Of a DNA stretch of 64,000 nucleotides, positions 25,646-36,202 are shown piece by piece. The stretch's first letter is position 1, and each line of letters opens with the position of its first letter. A program made the position numbers and the translations under genes. The stretch comes from Desulfocicer sp963675955 (GTDB lineage: Bacteria > Desulfobacterota > Desulfobacteria > Desulfobacterales > Desulfobacteraceae): positions 1,302,001 to 1,366,000 of the forward strand of contig CAXXVR010000009.1 in the NCBI GenBank assembly GCA_963675955.2, written 5' to 3'. A model generated the notes under the pieces. The model worked only from the letters and a program-made list of their open reading frames with translations. It was not told the DNA's origin and ran no database searches.

Positions 25646-27312
25646 ATGAGTGAATTATATAATAGGTCTTTGTAAAGACAACGCTATCCGATAACTACAT
25701 TTATTGATGATAAAGCTTCGCTTTATTCTCACTTCCCAGCAATTATTCAATCATAATTTTCATAAATTAGAAAATTGAGTAATGATTTTTGTCTAGCTTT
25801 GAGCTTTCATTACTTGGAAACATAAATAGTGAAGAAAAATGTAAACAACTTGGAATTTATTTGTTCTTGTAGTAACTCTTTTGAACTAAAAAAAAGCATT
25901 TAGCCATATATGGCTCATACTAATATTTTTTATATTAACGAAATTGTGAAAGACATAATTAATTAATTAAGTAGAAATAATAGCAATGAATTCATTGTCA
26001 ACTAACTAATAAAAAAGATAAATGAAAAAGAAATATAGCGAGAAGCAATCAAAGCAATCCCATTGATCGTAGGAGTTTATTACATGTTAAAAAATTACAT
26101 TAGAGATTGACAAAAAATTTTAAACACTAAAGTTTTAAAGGAATTTTAACTTCAAAATATATCAAAAGCATTAACTATATAACTAAATATTTATAATGAA
26201 ACATCAGGACATTTAGAAATTCAAAAATTTAATTCTGAATCTCATAATTATAGTTTGTCATTCTATTAGCGAGACCAGTATTATTCATTATATTTACCTC
26301 GATAGTCTGTAAAATATGAACCCTTTGTGAGTTCAAAAGAATAACTTTTATAAAAAAATGTTTGCAGTATTTGCAACAAATAATTTTAGAATCCTTCATA
26401 ATTATATGAGAATATTCTTTGTAATCATAAATATTGCATTAATTGTATTATTTTCTTTTAATAATAATTCTTAAAGGTATCAAAGCTAATTTTGAATCCA
26501 ATCAATGCTTAAAACAAAATTGTACCAGTTTTTTTTTAAAAAGTTAGAAGTTTGAAGAATTTATGGAAGAAAATATTGCAAGAGAATCTTTGAATGACAA
26601 AAAATACATAAAATAGGAAATTTAATGTGCTTGTTGTGGAAAGAATGGAACAATGCAAATTTGTGAGAACTAATCTTTAGATTACTATAAATGTGGAATT
26701 TGTCATAAAATTAGTTGTTTAAAGCATGAATTGCCTATGTAATTCTGCTAATGCTTATGTGAAAAGTGCTTGACAACAAATATTACAGAAGAAATTGGAA
26801 ATATTACCTATAAGAAATGTGAGAAATGCAAAAAATCTATTTGTTTACAATGCTTCAAAGAGAAACAATTATGCTAATGCGAATAAAATTATTAATAAAA
26901 AGAAAAGGAAGAAGAAAAACTCAATTATAAAGAGCAAACCGAATTGATGCAAGAATAATAATAAAAATAAGATCAAGAAGAATAAAAAGAAAAAGAAAAA
27001 GAAGAAAAAAAAGAAGAATAAAAAAAAGAATAAAAAAAAGAATAAAAAAAAGAATAAAAAAAAGAATAAAAATAAGAATAAAAAGAAGAAAAATAATTAA
27101 TTTCCAATGATCAATTAGAGATATAATATAAAGAATTACTTGATTCTTATGCTTAAGATATACATTGTTCGGAATGCAATGGATTAATAAATTAATCTGA
27201 TATGATATAGATTCCAGAATTCAATAATTTCTTATGTAAACTTTGTTTATTCAATTTAATTACCAATGATAAGCTTAATAAATTAGGTTGTTCATTATCT
27301 ATGAAAAATTGA
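25646..27312 (+). CDS. Otubain-like / RBR-like fusion with degenerate terminal RING
   Basis: 544 residues with one intron (26445-26476). The first ~230 residues are a close paralogue of the otubain-like module in the preceding gene. Here the terminal motif reads RDQYYSLY (His to Gln), arguing for a dead peptidase. It runs in frame into the same RING/IBR module as the first gene of the cluster (CSICNKQFQ ... CACCGKNG ... CEKCKKSICLQC). A low-complexity Glu/Lys/Gln stretch built on EQKK repeats follows. The last segment matches the RING of the second gene, but the metal ligand C-x-H is changed to FNNF, so this RING is degenerate. TGA stop at 27310. The gene looks assembled from parts of its two neighbours. 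Confidence 0.72.
26960..27085 (+). repeat. GAATAAAAAAAA-type coding microsatellite (EQKK)n
   Basis: Tandem 12-nt units translate, with TAA as Gln, into EQKKEQKKEQKK. The unit is in frame and lies between the IBR-like and RING-like parts of the third cluster gene. Length is likely to vary between alleles. Confidence 0.75.
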
Positions 27313-27388
27313 TATTTAAATAAAGTATTTAAATAAATAAATTTAAGTGTTTCAACAATTTGTTTTATAAGGATAATTAAATTTTCAA

Positions 27389-28342
27389 TCAAATAATGTT
27401 GCACATGCAATTTTTTTCTGATTTAATACTTTCATCTAATTTTCCACGTTTCTTTTTCTTTGCTTAAGGCGACGCATTATTTTGATTTTTTTTTACTTCT
27501 TACTATTTATTTTCTTTTTTTTCTTCTTTCTTAATTTTATCTACAACTTTTTCTTCTTTTTCTTATTCTTCTTCTTATTATTTTATTTCCTCTAGCTCTT
27601 TTACACCAGTGATTTATTCAACAATCCCATCCTTCCATACACCCTCCTCAACTGTCCCATCAGCTTTAGTCCATATACCATTACCATTTTATTTCCCATC
27701 CTTCCAAAATCCCTTCCATTCACCACCATCTTTAAACTTCATAACCCCTTGTCCATCAATTCTATCATTTGAAAATATTCCCTCATAAATATCACCATTT
27801 TTATAGTATAATTTACCATAACCTTATCGTTTTCCACGACGATACTCTCCTTCAAATTCTGTTTATCCTTATTCATTTATAATTTAACCCTTTCCTTCTC
27901 GGAAATTATTTGCGAATTATCCTTTAAACACTCGACCATTCTAATATATAATTGAACCAATACCGTTCTTTAAATTCGCATGATATTCTCCCTCAAATAC
28001 AGTACCATCAGGAAAGTCCCATTTCCCATAGCCTTCTCTTATGCCTTCTACATATTTCCCAGTAAAGCATGCACCATTATAATAAGTTAGCTCACATTTT
28101 CCGTCAGGTAGACCATTTTTAAAAGTCCCAGTTAATGTTTCAAGTGTAAAAAGATTTTATAAAGTTCCTTCTCCTTAATAAACATCGTTGTCAAAGCTAC
28201 CAACATAAAGAGTTTAGTATTCGCGTGAATAAAAAGTCCCTTGATAACAAGATTTTTCTTTGAGTTCAGAGAATTCTCCAATATACCAGTCCCCATTACC
28301 ATAGAAGAATTTTTATTATTCATCTGGTTATACTTCATTCAT
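27389..28342 (-). CDS. MORN-repeat protein with basic tail and CaaX-like C-terminus
   Basis: A single exon of 318 codons from ATG 28342 to TGA 27389. About eight MORN units can be counted, of the form YYNGACFTGKYVEGIREGYG, RRGKRQGYGKLYYKNGD and WKDGKQNGNGIW. MORN repeats bind acidic phospholipids or other proteins at membranes and the cytoskeleton. The last ~80 residues are Glu/Lys/Gln-rich coiled coil, then a basic patch (KKKKRGK). The chain ends in the four residues CNII, preceded by CM. A Cys-aliphatic-aliphatic-X ending fits prenylation and would anchor the protein together with the basic patch; that is inference. It is convergent with the third otubain/RING gene, 76 nt apart. Confidence 0.88.
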
Positions 28343-28660
28343 TTTCCAATGTAAAAAATAAGTTTACTGTATTTAAAATTTGATAGTTTAATAGAAAATA
28401 AAATGTGTTCTGCTTAATATAGAAAACAATAAATTTTAAGAGCAATATTACTTTATTTTTTTTAAGAATCAATTAGGTAATTTTATAAAATAAAATAAAA
28501 TAAAATTATTTCTTTTTATCATTAAGGATAAATCAGTCTACGAAAACTCATTAATAAATAATTTTAATAATAATTGAGGTATTAATACTATAATAGGTTG
28601 TGCCCCGTTTCTTATTCAATAAAATAAATTTATTTTACTTTTAAAAACAAATAATTATTT
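28343..28660. other. Divergent intergenic spacer
   Basis: AT-rich spacer between two divergent genes, so it should hold both promoters. I recognise no specific element and no small gene. Confidence 0.6.
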
Positions 28661-29768
28661 ATGAAGTCTTTATCAGAACACAGTTACCTTTCCTGGCGTT
28701 TTATTCCTCTTTTATTTCTTCTCCATTTACTCCTTTAAATTTTTATTTTTTATATTGTTGGGAGCTAATTACCAGAGTTTTATTATTGTTTGTTGAGTTT
28801 AAATAGAATTACAAAAATTGGATTTCCAACAAATTTTCAAAAAGCTTAAGCTTTAGCTATCGAACTTGAAGTATAATTAGAGACGCATTATCTTAGACTA
28901 CTTCTCTTTGTAGTTACCAATTTTTTATTGTTAACTTTTTTGTGTTTTTACATTATTATAACATTTTTTAGTTTGCAAAGTTATTCATAATATTTTAAAT
29001 TAAAATATTTTTGAAAGCCTGATGCATTCCTGGAACTTTCCTCTTTAATCTTTTAGCTGGAGCTTTATTTGGCTTAAAAGTCGGATACATTGCTTGCATT
29101 TTTGTTATTTTTAAAAAATTAATTATAAATTTCTTATTAGTGTAATACATTAGGAGCATTAAATTGTTTCCTTATTTCTTCTTTCTTTGCTGCTGATATT
29201 GTGCACAGAAAACTCAGTAAATAATTTCTAAACATTAATAAAACAGTTCTTACTTTACAAGTTTGCATTTAAATTTATAGATTGAAAAACATAAAGAAAA
29301 TTTACTATTTTACATGATTTTCACTCGTATATTCCCAGGAAGTCCAAAGTAATATCAAATATTTTATTTTTATTTTTAAAAAGTTGGTTGATGAAGTAAA
29401 TATACATAATAAGCGTTGTAATTTTTCATATAGCATTTCATTACCACATCTTGGAATCCCTATTTCGAAATTTGTTATTTCAATATTTATAGGTACTATA
29501 AACATCATAATTTATTTACAATACGTAGGACTTACGCCTTGGAATTTACTGGCCTGTTCGGCCGGTTTGATGATTAAATAGTTTAAATCCTCTGATAAAC
29601 TAATAGATAAAAAAAATTATATTATCGTTAAAATCTAATTTTGAATGATTTTTATTTCCTTTTAAGTTGATAATAATTGCTTGTGCTTTTTTAATTCCAC
29701 CATTCTTAAAAAAATATGTCTTTAAATCTGAAAATACTAGTTAGATTAATGGGAGTAAAATAAAATGA
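28661..29768 (+). CDS. TMEM41/VTT-domain membrane protein
   Basis: 309 residues after removing five introns (28980-29017, 29104-29140, 29349-29383, 29396-29433, 29637-29666). The VTT (SNARE-associated Golgi) core is clear: CIPGTFLFNLLAGALFG, then GLKVGYIACIFC, NTLGALNCFLISSFFA, FTRIFPGSPNWLMN, ISLPHLGIPISKFV and FIGTINIIIYLQ. The order and the FPGSPNW motif match TMEM41-type proteins rather than bacterial DedA. TMEM41/VMP1 relatives are ER phospholipid scramblases needed for autophagy and lipid droplets. There are six or so hydrophobic spans, including one at each end. TGA stop at 29766. Confidence 0.88.
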
Positions 29769-29928
29769 AAATTCCTTTCTAAATTTGTAAATTTAATAAT
29801 AATACAAAAAAACACATTATTTTTAATTCCGACTTTGAATAAATTTATTTATGAGATTTAATTTTACATTAAAACATAAATTTAAGATCAAAATCAAAAA
29901 TAGATACAAAAAAACAAAAATCCAACAA

Positions 29929-31462
29929 ATGTTGTGTTTAAAATCGAGAATCTTTTAACAATTGGCAGTGAATTTCCTTCCAGCCTGCCACATGGCACTG
30001 AAGAAGATCATGCTACCAGAATTAGGAGAAAGTTTATTCTTATTAATTTTGCAATTTATATCAAAAATCTTTTTTAGAAATCAAAGAAGCAACTGTGAAA
30101 AAATGGCATGTCAAAGTTGGTGATAAAGTTGAAGAATTTGATGGATTATGTGATGTTATTACTGATAAATTGTTTACCACCATTCCTTCTTCATATGCTG
30201 GAACTATAATGGCTATCCATCATAAAGAAGAGTCTATCTGTTAGGTTGAAAATATTTATTGATATAATTTTGAAATAGACACATGCCCCATTATATGATA
30301 TGGATGTAGAGGGTGATATTTAAGAAGATGTGCCAGAGGAACCTAAAGCTGAGGCAAAACCTGAACCAAAACCAGAACCTAAAAAAGAACCAAAACAAGA
30401 ACCAAAGCCAGAGCCAAAGCCAGAACCAAAGAAAGAAGAAACCAAAAAATTTGAAGTTCCCGCTAATGTTCTTGCAACATTTGCAGTCAAACGTATGGCT
30501 AAAGAAATGTGTATTGATTTGGGTCTCGTAAAAGGTACAGGAAAGCATGGCCGTATTCATAAAGAGGATCTACTTAATTTTAAGGAAAATCCTTAAAAAG
30601 CAGCTGCTTCTCCTGCTGCTGCTCCTGAAAAAAAAAAAAAGAAAGGAAAAAAGGGTGGCATGCCAGTCTAGCCTTAAAGAATGAAGTTGGAATTTGAACC
30701 TGTTTAGTTATCAGAAAAATAAAAGCATTTACAATCAAAGATGCAATAAGCTTTAGAAATTCCACATATGTATTGCATGGACTTTATTGACTTAACTGAA
30801 ATCTTTAAAATGAAAGAGTATTTAAAAAATGCAAAGATCTGTACACCAGTACCCAATATTTCGGCTTTCTTACTCAAAGCCTTTTCTTAGTCTTTATACA
30901 AACATCCTATAGTAAATGCTCGTTATGAGGCTGGAAAGAATCTTTTTGAATACAAGTTATCGAACTAACATAATATTTCTATTCCTATTTATGGAAATAA
31001 TGGTATTGTGAGGCCTGTGCTTAATTAAGTTGAAAGCATGTCAATTTTTGAGATTCAAAATGAACTGGAATTGATGAAGAAAAGAGTAGAAAATGATGAA
31101 GTCACCTAAGAAGAAGGAGAAAATGCTACTGTTTCCTTGTTCAATATCGGTTAGAATTATTAGCGTTTAATATTATTTTTAAAGGTAAAATTACAGGAAA
31201 TTACTGTGGTCCATTGATCTTCTCTCCATAGGTCTGTATTCTAGGTTTGGGAAAAATTATCTCTGCACCCGAATACACCAAGGATTAGCCCAAAAAGATT
31301 GTATTAATTAAATTTTAAATCTTTTTATGAAATTGTCTATAGATGAGAGTCTCATATGCGTGTGACCATAGAGTACTTGATGGAGCAACCATTGCCAGAT
31401 TCTAAAAAGATTTAAAGTCTCAATTAGAAAATCCTGTCAATTTCTTGTTGAATTTAAGATGA
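29929..31462 (+). CDS. DBT: Dihydrolipoamide branched-chain transacylase (BCKDH E2)
   Basis: 458 residues with introns 30032-30077, 30245-30278, 31150-31184 and 31301-31342. The N-terminus MLCLKSRIFQQLAVNFLP fits a mitochondrial presequence. A lipoyl domain follows (IMLPELGE, VKKWHVKVGDKVEEFD, lipoyl-Lys motif VITDKLFTTI). Then come a Lys-Pro-Glu-Pro linker, an E3/E1-binding domain (VPANVLATFAVKRMAKE, GTGKHGRIHKEDLL) and the catalytic core ending in the active-site motif DHRVLDGATIARF. The ending KSQLENPVNFLLNLR matches DBT rather than pyruvate dehydrogenase E2. The enzyme transfers branched acyl groups to CoA in valine, leucine and isoleucine breakdown. Start chosen 21 codons upstream of an internal ATG (29992) because the extension is a good transit peptide. 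Confidence 0.93.
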
Positions 31463-31680
31463 TCAATAATTGTTTCAAACAATTCAAAATAAATTTACAA
31501 TAATTAACGAGGAAAACTAAATTATTCATTTATTTTTTGAGTATTATAATAATAATAATATATAAAAAAAAACATTGTAGTGCTTGGTCATAAACTTAAT
31601 AATACTTTATTAGCAAAATTTATTTTAAAAATAAACTAAAAATTAATTCTTTATTAAATCAAGTATTTAATAAAATACTC

Positions 31681-32825
31681 ATGGAATCAATTTCTCGTTT
31701 GTTATTTATCTAATCAAAAACACACGACTTTTACCATTCTTCCTCTCTCGCTATTCTCATTGCAGCCCCTCTTTCTATTGTTGGATCTCTCTTTATCCTG
31801 ATTTTTTAAGTTATAAAACCACGTATGCGAACATTTGCTTTCAGATTAATTACAAATATGACTATAAGTATGCTCTTTTATGATATCTTTATACTTATCA
31901 ATGTCACATCATTTTATAAAATGAACGTAGTAAATTCGGGATTATGTTATTTTTAAGCATATTTTATTAGCGTTTTTTCCTTGAGTATTGTAGTTTGGCC
32001 TACAATTATTTCTCTTGTTTTGTATTTAACTGTAGTGAAAGGCATTCACAACGTAGAATAATATTACAAATGGCTGATAGGTATAGGCTATGGGGTACCA
32101 TTATTAATAGCAAGCTTGTAACTTTAATCAAATTATTTTATTTTTTCGAAGGCCATTCACCGATGATGTTTATGGAATCTAATAATCCTGATGTTGAATC
32201 AAAGATGATCACACTATTCGAACGTTTCTTTGGTCATTTGGAATCTTTTATATTGAATTATGGCTCGGAATTGCAATTTGTTTATATTGTGTGATAGTTG
32301 TTAATAGATTTCTTAAATAATGTAATTTCACACAAGATGAAATGAAAGATTTAAGATGGTTATTATGCTTTCCTTTGATGCTTTTAATATGTTGAACATT
32401 CGCAACAATACATAGGATTTATACTTATGCCAAAAATGATGATTCGGAGGTACTCAGTACTCTAAATGTTATTTCTACAACTTCCTAAGGTTAAAACAAT
32501 AACAATTTTCTAGATTATAATAAAAGGTATTTTCAATGCTATAATATTTAATTTCAATCCGAATATAAAATAAATGTGAGCCGAGATATTCCACCCTGAC
32601 CCTACGCGTTCTAAATCTGAAACAAATATCGACCTTTAGATTTTTTAGGGAAATAATAGTCATGGGAATACTGTACATTCACGCAACACATCTGGAAATG
32701 TTTCGATATTAGAAAATGGGTTGGATAAGTCAATGGACCGGTCCTTGGACAAATCAATAATGGATAATTTTTTAGAGAATGAATAAAAAGATAATTCTCA
32801 TCCATTAGCTATTTATGATTTATGA
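31681..32825 (+). CDS. cAMP-receptor-like seven-transmembrane GPCR
   Basis: 357 residues with introns 32118-32151 and 32490-32526. Seven hydrophobic spans can be counted: IAAPLSIVGSLFILIF; NMTISMLFYDIFILI; AYFISVFSLSIVVWPTII; WLIGIGYGVPLLIASL; FLWSFGIFYIELWLGIAI; WLLCFPLMLLICWTFATI; and SQGIFNAIIFNFN. The CWIKDD motif before span 5 and the SQG..N in span 7 match class E (Dictyostelium cAR-like) receptors. The ~80-residue cytoplasmic tail is polar with Ser-rich and DKSMDRSLDKS repeats, a likely phosphorylation region. The ligand is unknown; cAMP is not implied by the fold alone. Several Trp codons are TGA; the terminal TGA is at 32823. Confidence 0.85.
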
Positions 32826-32943
32826 TTTTATTATATTATTTTTAATAATAATGATGATTAAAATATATTTGAATTACATTTTTCAAATAAAATCTTATTA
32901 AAAAAATATATTTAAAACCATTGTTTGTGTAGTTAATTAATTC

Positions 32944-33763
32944 TCAAGCCAAGTGATCATATCCATTTTTTTTATAGTAATCCCAGAGAGTTGTTCTAAT
33001 TGGTGTTAAAGCTTAAACTAATTCTTTAAAAGAAACAAAACATTCTTCTTCAAAAGCCTTTGAATCTGTCACTTTCCGTTCTTTAAACAATGAAATAAAA
33101 ACAAAGATTTATTACCTGGGAAATAATATGAATATAATTTTGTTCGTTTAGGTGCAGCCAACTATATTAAAATATAAGAAGATAAACCCAATAAAAACCC
33201 AAGCCGCCTTGGCAGCTGTTCTGACAGTAAATTTATGTTTATCTCCAAAAGCAGTTTTGTATGCAAAATCGCATACTGAACTTGTACTTTTATCTTTTTC
33301 TAGATAGAATTAGCTAAACATGCAATCCAAAAAATCCATAAACCACATCTAATATAACAGTTTCCAGAATTTTATAAAAGTTACAATTCGAAGCATTGTG
33401 CGAGTAGCGGATGTATATTTTATTAATTCTTTTTCATTTGTATACTTACTATATTACTCCCACTCAACTCGACAATTCCTTTTTCTTTTTCTATATTAAT
33501 GATCGACATTAATCCTGGTGTACCATATTTAATTACATGTTCCCTTCAAAATCCATAAATAAGAAATATTTTTACCTTAAGATCTTTTCCTTGGAATCAA
33601 TATCTTCAAACGCTAAGTACATGATTTTCCCCATTTATTTAAAAAGTAACAGGAATTAATCTAAGAATCCGCACACATATTCTAAGTTTATATCCTCAAG
33701 ATTTTTGCCAGCATTTAATAAAGCTTCAAGTAATACTTTTGAATTAAATTTTGCTTTTTCCAT
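32944..33763 (-). CDS. Glycolipid/ceramide-1-phosphate transfer protein (GLTP family)
   Basis: 232 residues with four introns (32, 17, 37 and 35 nt), whole codons to TGA at 32944. The GLTP fold signatures are present in order: VCGFLDQFL and FEDIDSKEKILREH, then the IVELSG motif. After that come SATRTMLRIVTFIKF with the conserved Arg, the MDFLD/F stretch, DFAYKTAFGDKHKFTVR with the conserved His, and AAKAAWLAAPKRTKLYSYYF. Layout is closer to CPTP than to plain GLTP. Such proteins shuttle sphingolipids between membranes in the cytosol. One intron is only 17 nt. Confidence 0.87.
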
Positions 33764-33901
33764 TTGTGAATATGTATGAAAGATTTTTTTATGTTTTAGT
33801 TTTTAATATTATTTTTAATTATTTTTTTTTTTGTTTTAAAAGGAGTTTTTCAAATTTCAAATTGTTTCCCATATGTTTTAATTTATATGATAATGCAAGA
33901 A

Positions 33902-34859
33902 TCAATAAATAATTAAAACAATCCACACTATTTAATGAGTAAAAAATAATTAACTGGAAAAGAAAACCATGCTAAATTAAAAGGGTTAATTTTTAAAAAT
34001 ATAATAAATTAATTTAGAAAGATCCCCAAAAAACCTATTAATTCATTAAAAAATTTGGGGGAATAAACCAGCATGCAATCATTGTATAACTTAATCCAGA
34101 AGTATTTTTTGTTTAAACATTTTTATAAAATTGTGGAAGTGGAAGACATGCCTATTAGTAATTTTTAAATTAAATATTTTGTTAATACTTCAGTGCATAA
34201 TGATACGAGTCCGATAATTTCAACTAAATAAGAATTATACATAGAAGCAGATGTAAGAATAATTGAGAGGAGTGTGAAAAAAATAATGAACTTAACTGTA
34301 TTAGAAAAAAATAGTTGAATGAGTAATAATAATTACTATATTAAGCAAAGTTTCCCCATCTCCAAAAGTTACTAAAAGTAAAAAGTAGCCCTTCACCTTT
34401 TTCTATATTATTTGTTTACAAACCAAATTATTTTTAAAATTACCTGATTTTTTTAATTAATAATCATATTTAATACATGCATGTAATAAGATCAACTATA
34501 ATACAAATCCAGAAAAAATTAAGTAATTACTTAAACAATTATCATAACTCCAGATTAAACAAGCAATGCAGTTTCATAAAACTTTCCAAACCAAAAACAT
34601 ATTCTATTAAATAATGATAATAATAAGATTATTATTTTACCTCAGGATATTTGCAGTTAACAAAATCAAAGGCACATCAATACTAAATGCTTTTGAACTT
34701 TTTGTTGTAAGTATCAATTTATATTAGGAGATAAACCCTATTACAGGTCCGAGAATGACACCTGTGAAAATATAATAAATTCTAAATTTGTGTGTTACCA
34801 ATATCTATTAATAAATCAACGATTGTGTAGGAATCTGTTAATTGATAAGAAATTTACAT
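33902..34859 (-). CDS. PQ-loop transporter of the SLC66A2 (PQLC1) type
   Basis: 231 residues after removing seven introns (37, 37, 35, 41, 41, 37 and 34 nt), whole codons to TGA at 33902. First PQ-loop region: GPVIGFISQYKLILTTKSS then KAFSIDVPLILLTANILR. The FWFGKFYETALLVQS segment and FWRWGNFAQY match SLC66A2. Second PQ loop: VEIIGLVSLCTEACLPLPQF, then YKNVQTKNTSGLSYTMIACW, then GDLSKLIYYIFKNQPFQFS. SLC66A2 relatives are seven-span proteins of the endosome/Golgi linked to phospholipid scrambling and trafficking. It is a tail-to-head neighbour of the GLTP gene on the same strand. Confidence 0.9.
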
Positions 34860-34995
34860 TTATTATTATTTATTGATGAATATTGATTTATTCTTTTAAA
34901 ATAAAAACTATTTTAATTTTTTAAAAATATTAAATTATTAAAAAATAATTTTTTTATTGGAAAAATAAAACTAAAAAACTAAAGAATAATTATAA

Positions 34996-36100
34996 ATGGC
35001 AGATTTTGATGATGATGATTTACCTCCATTAGAGGATTTCGAAGAGAAATTATAAAAAATACGCTCTAAACCCGCAAGTCAGATTCGTTTTATATTATAT
35101 TATATTGCATTTATAGATGAATCAGAAGATTATGTTGGGGATTATACATAAACAAAGGAAGAAACCAAGGTTCCAGAAGTTTAAGTTTAGTAAACAGTTT
35201 CTTAACCTGAAAAAAAAGATGATAAAGGGTTTTTTGGTAAGGATTAATTTGTTTTGTGAAAACGATAATTTAAAGGAGGATTGAAAAAAGGTTTTTTCTC
35301 AAGTAATCCAAAAAAGCAAGAATCGGTTCCTGTAAGCAAACCAAAGCAAGAAGTAATAGAATACGTAAAACCAAAAGAACCCTAAAGTTATCTTAAAAAT
35401 ATATATATATAAATTGTTTAGAAAACCCTTTGGAAATAAAAGCAGTGCAAGAGTAAATGTCAATGAATACTGACTTTTTAAAGAACTCAAAATCTTGGTT
35501 AACTTAAGACCTGATGGAAAAATTATTAAAAAATCCAAGGCTACTTTAATTATTCGTGGACCCAAAGTACGCTGACGTAACAATAATAATGAATAAATAA
35601 TTTTTTAAATAAAGTTTATAAAATTAATATAAAGCAATCCAAAAGAAGCATAAGAAAAATATGGTGGAAATCCAGAATTTAACTCACTGTTTAAAGAATT
35701 TTGCACAGTTATGTCAGGACATTTCTAAGGATTATCTTAAGAGGATACAAAAAAATAAGAATAATAATAAACAACAACTACTACTTCTGTGAGTTCTTAA
35801 AGTTCATCATCATAAGAAGAAAAAATACAATAAATAATTTAACATGATTAAGAAGTTTAAGTTTCAAATTAAATAAAATTTATAAAATAAAATAATGTTA
35901 TTTTAAAGGCAATTTTAAAGGACCCAGAAGTGATAAAAATAATTTAAACGTTATAAAAATGTTAAAGAATTGATTTCCATAGGTAATAATAATAATAATA
36001 ATAATAATTTGTTATTAGTTTAATGCAAAAAAATGATATTTTGGCAAAGAAATTACAGATATTAATTTCCAAAGGGGTATTAAATATGTAAAGTGCATGA
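34996..36100 (+). CDS. STI1-repeat (Hsp70/90 co-chaperone-like) protein
   Basis: 305 residues with introns 35078-35116, 35237-35275, 35387-35421, 35577-35614 and 35983-36018. The N-terminus is acidic (MADFDDDDLPPLEDFEE). The central part has STI1/DP-type helices: MEKLLKNPRLLQLF, VDPKYADFIKLIQSNPKEA, EKYGGNPEFNSLFKEFCTVM. A Ser/Thr/Gln-rich spacer and a second DP-type motif near the end follow (LKDPEVIKIIQTLQ). These motifs occur in co-chaperones that present clients to Hsp70/Hsp90. No TPR is seen, so it is not HOP itself. The last intron contains an AAT microsatellite. Confidence 0.7.
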
Positions 36101-36104
36101 AGGA

Positions 36105-36125
36105 ATTATTATTATTATTATTATA
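36105..36125. repeat. (ATT)n microsatellite
   Basis: Seven ATT units directly after the stop of the STI1-repeat gene. Similar trinucleotide runs occur at about 39130, 48712 and 46522. Confidence 0.8.
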
Positions 36126-36202
36126 AAATAAAACACAAATTATTAAATGCTTATTCTTATTTCGTTATTTTTTATAAATTATATTGTTAAAATTTTAAAT
36201 GC

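Noticed and set aside
30340..30440. KPEP repeat as an unusual tandem element
   Set aside because: Lys/Pro/Glu-rich flexible linkers between lipoyl and subunit-binding domains are normal for acyltransferase E2 proteins.
33935..34318. Plus-strand small gene starting MSKKQLTGKENH and ending at a TGA
   Set aside because: The minus strand of the same interval encodes the second PQ loop and C-terminus of the SLC66A2-type gene with correct introns and strong family motifs. The plus reading is an antisense artefact of the permissive code.
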